64,000 nucleotides of DNA. Origin: Cololabis saira. Taxonomy: Eukaryota; Chordata; Actinopteri; Beloniformes; Belonidae. Under the pieces are notes generated by a model. That model had not been told where the DNA came from, searched no databases, and was given only the letters and a program-made list of their open reading frames with translations. Position numbers and translations under genes: made by a program. Numbering within the stretch: the stretch's first letter is position 1; the number at the start of each line of letters is the position of its first letter. Location: positions 34,824,750-34,888,749 of the forward strand of contig NC_084599.1 of NCBI RefSeq assembly GCF_033807715.1. The letters are read 5' to 3'. Shown here one piece after another: positions 36,680 to 50,518 of this stretch.

Positions 36680-39600
36680 GACTGTAGCCTCAGGGATACG
36701 GCGTCCCTCTGAGCATCTGTCCAGAACCCCTGAAACTTGGCTCTCCATATGTTTCACACACGCAGCAGGTTCAGGACTTGGATGAAGGTGATTTTAGATT
36801 AAGACTCCGTTATTTTCCCTGGAGGAAGAATTTGTGTTTAAGGCGCGCTGAGCGATGTAAATGAGTGTTACTTATCTCTCCAGTGCCTGAAGCCACGTTG
36901 CAGGGAGGGGAGAGGAGTCAGAGGGCGTTATTGAGCAGAAGGGGCAGCAGGGCTGCGTCGCCAATATCAGAAGAGCTTAAGTGTGGGCACTTAATCGCAG
37001 GTTATTGGCAGGGCCGACTCGACACCCAACACTGTGTCAGTTAATGGAAAAACGGACAGGCGACACACTAAAGTGGGGTAATAAACACAGGTTACTCTGC
37101 AGTTTAAAAGGTACTCCAGAAAGGAAGTGGCTGCCACAGTCTCAGCAGCACGGCGCTGCTTGGAAGGAGCAAGAAACTCAGGAGACGAGTTTGATGTTTC
37201 CCACACAATCTTCTGGGACTGCGATGTTCTGAGAGGCAATAGCTTATCAAGACCCCAGAGACTGTAGCACGATTAGGGGGCACTTTGGTGTATGCAAGGA
37301 TGAAGCGCCGAGCACAGAAAAGACTCGAGCGTGCAGATTAAAAGCTTTACTGGGGGGCGTCAATCCATAGGTGTCTCTTGCTAGGATTTTAATGATGTTA
37401 TTTGAGCCAACAAGGATAGAATCTGAAAATAATATAATACATCCAAGGTATATAATCAATATTTAAAAATAAAACGGCACTAGACATCTCCAACATAGTC
37501 CTTTTGAACAAATATACACCTTGACAGCATTAAAACATTAAATACGGTTGAGCATCCGCTGCTGCACACTTTATTTCGCTTGGCCTATCACGATGCCTAT
37601 TACGAATTGGGCTTGATCCACCTTCAACAGACTGTAAAAAGGTAAGAGTTATTAACTACACAATTTAAACTGTAAATGCAGTAAATGTCCGAGCAGTATT
37701 GGGGCTGTCAGAGAGAAAAGCTAAGGTTCATAAAACATCGGCCTCCAACAGGCCAACGTGAGAGAGTGTCGTCGGTGTCTAGCAGCGGTATTTTTACTTT
37801 TAAAGCAAAAAAACCCCCAAAAAACGCACCTTAAAACAGTGAGTCATTATTTTCAGGCCACGATACACTGCTCATGGCTTTGTGTTTGTTTAAATCCAAA
37901 GCAAAGGAAGCAGAGAAAAGAGAAGGAGAACAGAAACAGACAAATAGTGATTAGTTTAAGGTCAGTGGAGCAGTGTGTGCTCGTTATTGCGGTGGCGGTG
38001 GAGGTACACGGCTGATGTTTTGCTCAGTGTTGTGTCCTACAGTCCTAGTGTGTAGCTGGAGGTTTCTAGGGGCAGTGTGTTCTTAGCTGTTGTTAACATT
38101 AATCCCTACTGACCCCATTATGGATGCATACACACACACATACACACACACTCACACACATGCATACACTACTGAGATATGTGCTGAGCAGCTCTCACTT
38201 TGCCCCTTTATCCTACAACCATATGAATTTGTAGCAATAGCTTTGAAATGTTAGAGATAAAATCTGACTCAGGTGTGTTTCCAGCTGGGCTGAAGCTTTG
38301 AAACAGGTCAGAACGTGATCGGAAAGTTCAGGAACCCCATCAACAAGCAGCTAGACGGAATCTCTCAAGACGTAACCGATACCAAACGTGTTCAGGTCAG
38401 TAAGTAAAATTATACTGGCAAAAGATATTATTGAAAGATACTTCTCTGAAACTGAAATAAATAAAACTCGGAACATAAAGCATTCAAACAAAACCATTTT
38501 GTCTGCGCGTCCAAGCGAAGCAGCGGTCTGCTGCAGAGCAGACAGACTGGCTGCTAAAAATACCTCTGCAAGGAACTCCTCTTGATTAAGGTGACTGGCA
38601 CACACCGAAACGTGCACACAGGAACACTGAAGCCTCCTGGAAGCAGTGTTAAATAAATAATACAGACTTTCTTTTTCCATGAAGGGCGGATAACGGCGAT
38701 GCAGAAGAAGAAAGTGTTTAAACTGGAAACTGAACTTTGCTATTACTGACGTCAAGCGGCGGCTTTAGAGTCCTTACAGAGGTGAACGAGGTAGCCTATG
38801 GTGATCGCCCTGGAGGTGTGAAATTATGGGAAAACTTTTATTTAACTTATTTAGAATACCTCATTATGTATTTTGAAATGATTGATTACATCAGCAACTC
38901 CCTGGTAGTCTTTAATGTTGCTGTACACTCCCCAAAACCACTGATTTCAGACATTATATCACTATTATAATAAAATATTATGCCTCTTGAGAGAGTCAAA
39001 CTTTAACAGATGAACATATTTTGTCAGTTTATGTATTGATTGATTGATTTACCTGTTTGTTTGTTAGCTTTGCCGCCTTTGAAAAGAGAACCCTCTATTT
39101 CTTTGACAGGAATCAGGTTTTCATTGACTCAAAGATTAATTCATTTCAAAGAAGAACATAATTCATTTTAAAAGTTTAAAGTTTCCCAGCTTGAGCACCT
39201 TCAGATAACTGCAGCTGAACATTTTATACAGGGATGAAGATAAACATTTAAATGCCGCAAGTGTTCAACACTCTTTTCTGTGTTTACTGGACTCTTGTTC
39301 CCAGGAAGTTAGTGCAACAGCTTAGCTGTCAAACCCCAAACAAGGACGCCAAATATTTGCTGTTTACATCTACAGAAGTGCAGGAGTGATGTTCAGACCA
39401 GCTCGACCGCCTTTCTGGGTCGCCTGCATCATTATGACCATAATTAGAAGATAACATACAAACAAGTATTACTGTAATGAAGGCAGGAATTATATTTGTA
39501 TGTAATAATATTTGTAAATGAAAACACTACCATTTTCTTTTGGATTAGTTTAACAAGAAAACTGAGAATGGAGATCTACTGTATCTTTTACCATTGCTAA

Positions 39601-40033
39601 AGTACCCTTGTGTTTAAGTATTCCAAGAAAATATTAATTATTTATTCAGTATTTATGAGTGTTAACTGTTAAAGGATGACCTTTATGACCTTTTCTTAAC
39701 GAAGCAGATCACCATCTTTCCCAAATCTGGTTCTGCAAGAAGTTATTTCCTGTTAAGGGGCAGTTTTTCCTTTCCACAGTCGCCTGGTGCTTTCTTAGGG
39801 TGGGGAATTGTATCAAAGAACAGTTTTTGATGCAATCTGTTAGTTTTCTCCAGAAATACAGGAACTTCATCACAAAATCAATGTCCAACAATATATTGTT
39901 TTGAAGTCACATCAATGTAAAAACAAACTCCCAACATCCCACATAAGAGATTTTCGCTAATTTCTTTCCAACATTTGAGTATTGTGCCATCGTGTCATCA
40001 CATCAACAGCGGCGAGTTTGTGGACGTATTTAC

Positions 40034-40081
40034 CTGAGCGCAGCGTCTGTGTTTTTCACACCAAACCAGAACCTGGTCACT
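40034..40081 (-). CDS. anos1: anos1 exon 2 (48-nt small exon)
   Basis: Sixteen codons, residues 59-74, reading SDQVLVWCEKHRRCAQ. The pattern LVWC followed by x5-C is the conserved middle of the anosmin Cys-rich region. It is bounded by a pyrimidine-rich acceptor (...tctgttccag|AGTGACC) and a consensus donor (GCTCAG|gtaaat), with phase 0 on both sides, so it joins exon 1 and exon 3 without a frame change. It lies about 14.4 kb from exon 1 and 16.5 kb from exon 3 and is too short to stand out as an ORF. It was found by searching for the expected motif next to splice sites. Confidence 0.9.
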
Positions 40082-41275
40082 CTGGAACAGACAGAGAGAA
40101 TGACATGGGATTAAAACAAAAACAAACACATTTCCCCCCACACATTCAGATCTCTCCGTGAGACACTACTGTTTAAAACACAAGGAGACAGGAGGCAAAA
40201 TATTTTTCCGAATCACACAAGCAGAGGAAGGTTTGTCATGCAGTCGGACACAAACTCAACCCTTTTGTTCCTTACGTAATTACCCCGCTCGGGGTGAAGA
40301 ATGATTTAACACACTGTGTTTGCGGTCTCAGATCCAGACGGATGAAAATGTATGTTTATGTGCACATGTGTGGGTGTGTGTGTGAGTTAAATGTCGAGTG
40401 GGAAGTGAGTCAAGACCAGGACCACTGAACATGACGCGATGACCTCTGTGACGGAGGGAGACGTCATCTCTCCACATCACTTTAACTCCAACCAACAAAG
40501 GTCAGTGTAGTCTGGGTTTGAAAACTTCTAAAAATCCATTCATAAAAAGAAACAAATGTATTTGAAAATATGAAAAATAAAAATAATGGAAGGAAGAAAA
40601 TAGCAAACTAAATCATAGACGTGATGCACAGTCCTTAAAGTTTCTCGCTCAGATTTGTAATGCACGTCTCAAAAGCTAAAAAACAAAAAACCAGCCTGGA
40701 ACTTGGACAGAAGCTCGTGTGAAGGTGGAAAGCCCACGTTCGCTGCTGTTTCCAAGCATTTCACTCTGTCTAGAACACTGCAAAGTACCAGGAGAGTAAC
40801 TTGTCAAAAAACAGTCTAAACGTGGTCAAAAGTGTAATATTTCCCAAAGGAAAAAGAGGAGAATAATGATGAAGAATGCTCATTTTCCAGGACAGACATC
40901 AACAAGAATTCCTGGCTGTTTATAAATGAATTCTTCTGGACGGCTGTTAAGAGGGATTTTCATCGGAGCGACACACAGTGGCACGTCAAACCGAGACTGA
41001 ACCAGAAAGGCATCATCACTCTGTCTCTGGGTTGTTTATACACGAAACGTGGCAGAATATCAACTAGATAGAAAAGTGCTGGAAAGTGTCGTATGTGAGA
41101 GAGCGCTGTCTTATCTTCTTCTGTCTGGCTTGAGAAGCGCTTTGTGGTTTTTACCCAGTGAAAAATGCAATGTAATTAAACTTTACTTTCTTATACTCTG
41201 CTTTAAGCAATAGAGTTCACAATGTAGTGTGATTTTAAAGGTGATGACGATACTAAACTTCATAAGTATTCAGAG

Positions 41276-42054
<779 letters not shown>

Positions 42055-43688
42055 ATTCAGAGATGGAAATGGACGATCCACTAAAGACAAAACGCTAAAA
42101 GAAGAAGACGTTAGGTGACGTAACGAGTAATCGTTTGATTGCACTTAACTTCACAACTTACTGTGAGACTAAATGTGCTGGTCGGTCTAAAATGCTTCAT
42201 CAGCACAACCATGATGCCTCCATGCGAGATCAAAACAGCCATCAGAATATATGTGTGTGTGTGTGTGTGTGTGTGAGTGTGTGAGTGTGTGTTTGTGTAG
42301 CTGTCTGTTGCCGTGTGCGTGAGTGTCTTCAGGCTCATGCCTCTCCGGAGAGCATGTGCAAGTGTGTGTTGGTTAAGCCGCCTTAACGACTCTTAAACCT
42401 CTTTCTAAATGAGCTGTATTTAGCCTGAGCCAGGCACATCTCTTTTCACTCACACACACACAAATGCGCTCTGTTCAGGGCGTCTTTGTTTGCTTCTGGT
42501 ATGATGAAGGTTACGGGGTTAGAGTCGGGGTAACGGGGCTCAGGTGAAAGGTCGGAGATTAGGGGTTAAGGGATTTCACGGTACAGAAGATGCTGCATTG
42601 GCTCTTAACATTCAACACAGATGCAAATTTCGGTGCAATAGCTGCAGTTAAAGCAGAATTCAAACGTGACTGCGTGACATGTGCAACCTCAAAAAGCCTT
42701 ACAAGCGAAGAATTTACTGTCCCTGCTCCAGCTGTGGATTTTTACTGAAGTTTGAAAAGGGATTAAATTCGCATAATACTTAAAAAAAAAAAAAAAAAAA
42801 GGTCAGTCGGTACAGTTTTAAACCGCTTTCTGACTATAAAATAGGGAACACTGCCTCTTCACACTTTTCATTTATGCTTCCAAAGATCACAAATCATAAG
42901 TCCTGCTATAACCTGCAGAAATTGTGCAGTAAACGTGTTATATTGGTCAGAACTCCAAGTTCTTCACTCTTCTCACACTGTCATCCCACCATTTGCTCCG
43001 ACGCAGCTTTGAAGTGTTGCCTCGCCCCTCCAGGAGTTGGCACCAACGACGAAACGATCAAGTAAATGGGTGAGACCAAAATGAGCGGTGGGCATAATTT
43101 ATATTGTTCTGATATTTCAATATTTAGGACTATCTAATCTAGTCTCAGGAAGTAAATAAATGATATATTCTCCCCCGTGCCAGAGTGAGTGAAGGCTCAT
43201 TCGGTCTTGACTGCACAGACATCTTTGGCTTAGCGGTAATCTGTTGTCAGGAGGGTTAACACCGGGGCTGCGGCTCATCTGGCCGTCAAAGAGAAAGACA
43301 AGACAGCAGAGGAAGAGCCCAGCAGAGCATTAAAGTAACTGTTACACTCTTGATGTATTGATCAGTCTGAAGACTGAATGGAAGGAGACATACTGTACAT
43401 TGCAGGAGAAACAAAGGAACCTTGTTTCTACAGAGTCAAGTTAAGTCCTTTATTTCTGAGGCACATTAGAAGCAACTTAAGTGATGTAGAATAAATACAG
43501 ATTTATAGCCACTCAGTCACTGACATGATCAGTAAATAGAGACTAAAGAGACTAATCGCGCTCAGGTGACTCTGACTGCATCATAAATAGCAGAGTTGTC
43601 ATGGATACTGGAGAGTAGGAATGGGTGATATTTTACCGTTCACGATAAACCGTCCAAAAAATGTATGAAATCCACGCACAACGTACGT

Positions 43689-44050
<362 letters not shown>

Positions 44051-44549
44051 AAATAAATTCCCATTGATGATGTTTAGTAGTATTCAGTATTCTTTTAGAG
44101 CAGTGTTTTGGGGGCTCCTAAGACTGAATGTGGTGATAGATTTATAGTTACAAAGGTGGAGTTGAATTGGAATTTTTTCTATCGTAATTTTTATCGTTAT
44201 CGGGATAAATGCCAGAAATTATCGTGATACATTTTTTAGTCTATACCCAGGGCTGCACATAAGTGGGCCGCCAGAGCGCATGCGCCGTCAAAATCCACAG
44301 TGCGCTGCCAATCTTGTGCTGCGAAACGCTTTTGCGTACCAACAGCTGGGGCTCATATTATTGGTTGTGGCCAGACCAGAATACTAATATTAAAACATCT
44401 ATTGGGAGAGCTTTTCCCCAGAACTGCCACTCAAAGTTGGTACTGGGCTGGCCAATCACAGCGCGTCCGTTGCTGCGGTGGGTTGCGCAGGGAGAGAGGT
44501 AAGGATCAGTTTTACTGAACAAACCTAGACCCCGACAAGTCTCGTCAAA

Positions 44550-44681
44550 ATGTCCAAGAAGCAAGCGCCATTAAGTAATTATTTTGGCGTTCCACCACCA
44601 CCAACTACAAAGAGACGCCAAACTGAACCACTACCCGAATCAAACAGAAAACGTGTGTTCCGCCGAGAAGTGGCTGCATGA
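44550..44681 (+). pseudogene. Truncated hAT ORF N-terminus (43 aa)
   Basis: ATG-initiated frame starting MSKKQAPLSNYFGVPPPP, then Lys/Arg-rich TTKRRQTEPLPESNRKRV, and stopping where a MITE-like sequence begins. Lys-rich starts with a Q-x-x-L-x-x-Y-F or similar aromatic motif are common at the N-terminus of hAT-family transposases (from memory). Only this leader survives. Confidence 0.5.
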
Positions 44682-44775
44682 TGTTACGCGGCGACGCGCA
44701 CCGTACTTTCGCGCTCCCGCGTATCCTACTCCGTAAGCTCTGCGTTGGTGCAACGCGGAACCATAAATCAGCCAC
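44676..44775. mobile_element. Partial MITE with GATTTATGGTTCCGCGTT end
   Basis: The right end gcgttggtgcaacgcggaac followed by cataaatcagcc is the same terminus as the complete palindromic MITE at 56370-56480. The left end is deleted. Confidence 0.55.
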
Positions 44776-44867
44776 AAATTCCATCATCAAAATTATAACA
44801 AATAAAGGTTTAACATATCTTGCTTTGCATGTAATAAGACTAGGTAATATATTAGTTTCACCTTTTA

Positions 44868-45018
44868 AGTTGAATTATTGAAATAGATTAACTTTTACAC
44901 CATATTCTAGTTGAATTATTGAAATAAATTAACTTTTACACCATATTCTAGTTGAATTATTGAAATAAATTAACTTTTACACCATTTTCTAGTTGAATTA
45001 TTGAAATAAATTAACTTT
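44868..45018. repeat. 41-bp minisatellite, about 3.7 copies
   Basis: Unit begins agttgaattattgaaataaa and ends cacca-t-attct; copies differ by one or two bases. It lies within the nested hAT element. Confidence 0.9.
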
Positions 45019-47809
45019 GTAAAGGACCATATTGAGCCATTCATCTTTATAAGTGAATAAATATCGTTTTGCCTATAACTTATTCCTGCATCCCTCTTTT
45101 ATCGATCCGGCGAGACGGGTCACCGCGTTTTTGGAGGCCCAAGTCACATATCCAGGGGCTCCTCTGAGCACCAGACCAAAATAATTATGTGCAGCCCTGT
45201 CTATACCGCCCATCCCTACTGGAGAGAAGGATCTCCTTAACTCTTTAAAATATTCAACTTTTTAAACGCGCTAATACAGCCAAGTGGCTTTTGAATTTAT
45301 TCTGCTTGACAACATAGTTTAGATTAATGTGACAAATGTAATGAAAGACAAATAAATGAAAGAAGAAAACTGATAAAAGCAGACGCTGTGAAGGTTTTCA
45401 AAATTGCAAACCACATGTACAATATAGTATAAAGTACTGTACGTAGTGAGTACTGGTTGAGCAGCCGTCATGATTACCCAGAATGCTACTGTAATAACAA
45501 GTCAAACTTGGCAGTATTGTGACGGTATCAACTCATGTAAAACAGAAGAAAAAGACTTCCCGTAGGAGCACAGCGCTTTTACTTTGGAGCAGCAGAACAC
45601 CATCACCTGCCATTGCACATACAAGTACTCAGTGTACATAGTACACTGAGTACACTCGGGGAAGCACGACCGCCGGTGAAAGCTTGTAGACGCTAAAGCA
45701 ACAGCTGGCTCATTATCTAGATAAACTGCAGCTTCCTTCAATTGTCTAAAAATAACAAAATAATATTATCCCCCGCATTGCGTTCTCCATTTTCTTCTGC
45801 GTTCTGTTTGTTTATTCCCCCAAAGGTCCGACGTGATAATCTATTCGCTGTAAAAACTGATTAATATAACGAGGCGGGAGGTTTTCTGCTCGACCGAGTC
45901 TGGAAGATTAACGATGTAACTGCGAAGGCTTTTAGAAACCATATCTAGGAAATGTATTTACTTAACTCATGGGGTTCTATTCAAAGAGCTGTTTTATGTC
46001 ACGCTTTTATTTCTATTTAATTATTTTCATGCAAAATATGCACAGTTCGTGTCAATCTTTCAAGCTTGTTAATGACCACTGAATTCCTTTGTGTTAAAAA
46101 CAATTTTGTATTTAGTTCTTGATATAAACAGGATTTATAAAGTTGCCAGTTTCAGGGATCTTACATAAAGTATCATGATTATAGCGAGTCGTTTGTGTGG
46201 AAGAGTCTTGTAGCCGTACCGTGATCTTGTCTGTTAAAGTAGGACTAAACAAAATGAGGTAATTTTCTATTTTATTTAGTTAAGTGGTGGCTTTAATTCT
46301 TCATCATATCTACATTTTGTTTAAAAAGTCTGATATAACTCACCAAACCAGCAGGATGAGCATCTGAACCCAACACACAAGCACACTTGCAGGTTCACTG
46401 CTCTTGCGCTGCTGTGAGGTATCTGGATCCTCTTCTTATCCTTTGGCTACTCTTTCTGGACCCTCTAACTCTTCATGTGTCAGCCAACTTGTATAAAATT
46501 TGACAAACGAGGACTTGAAGATGATGTTAATGACGGTTAGTTAAACATTTCCAGATTTTCACAGAGGAGATAGAGCTGTGTTCCCCCCCGCCTCCACCAC
46601 CACTGGACTCACATCTTTATCTCTTTCTTAATCTTTTTCACACTCCTTTTCTGCTTTTCTTGCCATAACATCCGTCCAGCCTCAGTCAGCACGCACAAGC
46701 CCCGATCCCCCCCCCACCGCACATCAGTAATCACACACATGGACGTCCACCTAGACACACTCATCCCAAGTCAATTTCATGGGACATATTTGCTGTCAGA
46801 AACAATTAGGGCCTTTTAGATGGGCCTGTGAGCCTTTAAAGCTATTAAACAGTGGTCAATGTGAGGTTTTGTGGGGTCTCGGGGGCGGGTGTGTGTCTGT
46901 CCGTGGCAAAACAGCTGCACATGTTGAAAAAATCAGAGCGAGAAAAGGAAGACTGGCAGAGGATGACTGTAAGAAGACAAAAGAAGATGAATGTGGGAGA
47001 CGGAGAGAAGGCAGTAAAGAGGGAGGCCCTTGAAAAGATCAAAGGAAGTCAAAAGAATTAATTATGGAAATAAATATTGTTTAATACGAGCAGGGAGAAG
47101 ACCAGACAGAGCTGGAAGCGGTAGTTCTGGGAAGAAAAACAAGGATGCAATAAATTCTGGTGCACGTCTGGGTGACATTTAGTCCCTGGGTTATCTGATC
47201 GATGAGAGGCCGGCATTAACAAGTGTGTTTTCATATGTCGTGGAAGAATATATGTACAAGATATGTCTACAAAAGTCATGCAAATAACCCCAACAGCATT
47301 TGTTCATTTCACGAATCATGGGGCTGATAAGATTTCCACACTTTTGCTCATAAGACACCCGAAGATATCCGGAGAATTTAATCTCAGCCTGGGATTTGAT
47401 GTATGACAGAACAAAAACTTACAAAACACTCATTTCATTTTAATGAAGTATTTCCACATGGTTGGATTTAATGCTAAAACCACCCTGAGATCCACAAGAG
47501 AAACCTGTCACGAGAGAGCCATCAGGAACGGAGCTGACCGACGGAGCACCAAACACTTGCACTAAAGGACTTCCACATGGCTCCCATCGGCTGCCGAGTC
47601 CGCTGCAATCACCGCCGAAGAGCAACGACCTGATTTTTGGCCATTTGCACAAATGCACGTGCAGAAACGTGCACGGCCCGACGCGCACGCGCCCAGCTGC
47701 ATACACTCTTCGGTGTTTGAAAGAGCGTTAGATATAAATCACACTTCTTCCACATGCAGCAATAAAAAGTGTGTTTAGGTGAGCCAGAGTGGAGGAGAGT
47801 GTTTGTGCA

Positions 47810-47843
<34 letters not shown>

Positions 47844-48498
47844 ATGTGTGTTTGTGTGTGCGCCGTGGTCAGTGTTTGTGGCGAGGCGCAGGAGAAAGTC
47901 CATTTAAAACAAGGCATTAACTCTACTAATTACAGCCAGATGACCAGAAGCAAACAGTGTGCATTGTGTGTACATGTGACGGATGTGTCATGACTAACTT
48001 CCACTCGGAGGAATATAAAGTTTTTCCCAAAAAGCCCACAGTGAGGGCAACTCATTCCCGTCAGAAGCCCCCTAATTAGTCTATATGTGCATTTCCATGC
48101 TTATGTGTCAACAGTTTGTGGTACCCCACATCCTGAGAACAACAAATGTCACAACAAAGTGGCTTTTTAACAATTTTTAAACTATGTAGTTTCCGCCCAC
48201 AATCACCCCTGCTTCTGTCTTTCTGTCAGTAACAACAAATAAAAGGAGCCGGTCAACATTTTAAACACGTCTCATGACACAATTCTCATTTCTTTAGGGT
48301 TTAGGTCCATGTAAATCTATTACTAAGCTAAGTGAGCTTAGCACTGAGATTGCAAACACAGAAACTAGCTTCCTGACGACAGGTAGCACCACCAGACCCC
48401 ACATGAGAACGCCATCCAGCATTCAAGGTAAATATCAGCATGCAAAAATATCCAATATTGCAATAAATGGTGGTCTTTTCTAAATTCCATTTATTTAA

Positions 48499-49045
48499 AG
48501 GAGCTGTATGTAAGAGCAATAATAAAACGAATCATAAAATGACCCTGATATGTCAACAGACATTTAAAAATCATGTTCATTTCAAATACTTATGTCACTG
48601 ACAACAGCACTCAAGCCAGGATATTCCAGATTAAAAAGAGGAGTTGCAGCCCTCAACTGATGTTTATGTTGTCATTTTTTGTTTTGGCCTGAAGCTCCAC
48701 CCTCCACCTATCTCCCAATCACGAAGTCAGTATTGTTTCGGCATCCGGGTTGCCAGCTCGGATCTAATTATCGCAGCAGCCGCTACGAACGTGTTGGATG
48801 AAAAAATGTCTAGCTTTCCAAAAACTAAAAGACCTCATTATGAATCCGAGTTACGTCGTGACAAGGTCCAAAATAAAACAAGGATTTGTTTTTTTTATTG
48901 CCATGGCAGCCTACGTTCCTGCTGCATTCTGCAGCCTACCTGGCAACCTCTGGTCGGGGGGAGGAGGGGGAGGGTACACGCCGCTCAACAATATTTTGAA
49001 AGTGACTGCAGTACCAGTTTTGGCCATTTCTTACAGACGGCTCCT
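48499..49045 (+). mobile_element. TTAA-flanked DNA transposon, internally deleted
   Basis: Inverted termini AGGAGCTGTATGTAAGA and AGGAGCCGTCTGTAAGA, bordered by TTAA on each side. The interior encodes MSSFPKTKRPHYESELRRDK then VQNKTRI from an ATG near 48806. This basic leader resembles the start of other fish transposon proteins (R-D-R-x-K-T-R-I-N type), by memory only. The remainder is missing. Confidence 0.6.
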
Positions 49046-50443
49046 TTAAATATGGATAATATATTTGTCCAATCAGATGAAGCCAATTTAAATGCTTAGA
49101 TGCTTAGAGTTGTGTGAAATGGAATCCGGCATAAAACCTACGCCAAAGCAATATATCAACTGTGACGCTTCTAAAAAGAGGACATAAGTCAAAACTTGAA
49201 TCAACAAAAAAACGGAGGATGCTGTGAGCGTTATGATGACGAAAAGGAAAGAGACGTGGGCGGAGAAGTCAGGGGGTCCGTTTTAGCTGGAAAGCATAAA
49301 GACACTGACTTCAAATGGTAAAGTATTTGTTAGCCGATCACTTTATGGTTCATTTATGGTTAAATCCTGCGTTTCTATTAAGTGTGATTATCACTCAGCA
49401 TCAGAAAGCCGTCAATAAAGAAATGACTGGAGAAAAGAACAGATGTAGGTGTCACACGTGATGTGCCGATGCAGTTTTTATGTGGTAAGTGTCTCTCCAT
49501 CTGTCTCTCTGCAACCGGAGGAACAAAGCCCCGCCGCCCGGTGCCGTCCCATTCCCCCTGTGATTTACTGTGTTGGAATTTCTTGCTCTGGTTTCAGGTT
49601 AGAATCATTTCTACTCCACCAAACTTTTATCGCCATCTGTCCCCGGTGTTCCACCGATCAGATGACATGGCGGTCCAGAAGCTGCAAGGACGCTATCTCG
49701 AAGGGGGAAAGACACGAGCCTTTGTCTGACGCCGTCAATGAGCCCACGCTTGCCGGGCTGCCTGCATACCAGCTCGCTCCTATAGCCCCAGCGTATCAGT
49801 TTTTGGGAGGCTTGTCCGTCTTCATGTGTGTCTGTAACACCTGTCAGTGGGTCCACTGGCCTCCCTCTCCCATCGCTCCTTCCTTCTGCTTGCTTTCGTG
49901 CTTGACTGGGTTCGTCTACCTGCTTTTATCTCCTCGTGTGTCCCCGTGCAACCTGACCTGGCCGCCATCTCTTGGTCTTATTCAGAGCTTGACTGACCCC
50001 TGGACTGATTAGAGTTACCTACCGCAGAGCAGCAGGGGCTTACAAATATACCCACATGCGCATAAACATGAATGCACAAGCAGCTTATTCAGTCTCACGC
50101 TGGCCTTCATGTCGGGCCTGAACCACAAACTATCTCATCGAGCTCATCGGCATCAAAGACCTCGGAGCAGATGAGGCACCGGCTTCATCTGATATCCACA
50201 AAAAGATCCAACCCTGCAGATTAGACTGGACTTTTTCTCTTATTCTTAGCCGTTTACATCATGGATAACTTCGGGAAGATGACAACATACCACCATACAC
50301 ACATGTGCATTCTCTCACACAGAAAACAGCTATAATTACACTATTACAGCATGCAAGCCCAAGTAGCGGAAAGCCCAGAGATGCAGCAGAAAGAGGTGTA
50401 AATAGAAAACTGGTGACTCACATTCTAGTGGCTACACACGAGC

Positions 50444-50449
<6 letters not shown>

Positions 50450-50516
<67 letters not shown>
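50450..50516. repeat. (CA)n microsatellite
   Basis: About 33 uninterrupted CA units. Confidence 0.95.

Positions 50517-50518
<2 letters not shown>

Larger units (their letters stand above)
44248..45199 (+). mobile_element. Nested hAT-type element, TSD TCTATACC, with transposase N-terminal remnant
   Basis: Inverted termini CAGGGCTGCACATAA and a perfect 8-bp duplication TCTATACC copied from the host element. It contains a short ORF at 44550-44681, a decayed MITE (about 44676-44775) and a 41-bp minisatellite (44868-45018). It is non-autonomous. Confidence 0.92.

Noticed and set aside
49449..50012. 187-codon plus-strand frame in intron 1
   Set aside because: Longest non-repeat frame, but it has stop-free length only by chance in C-rich sequence, no recognisable domain, and overlapping frames on both strands. 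Possibly an unknown repeat.
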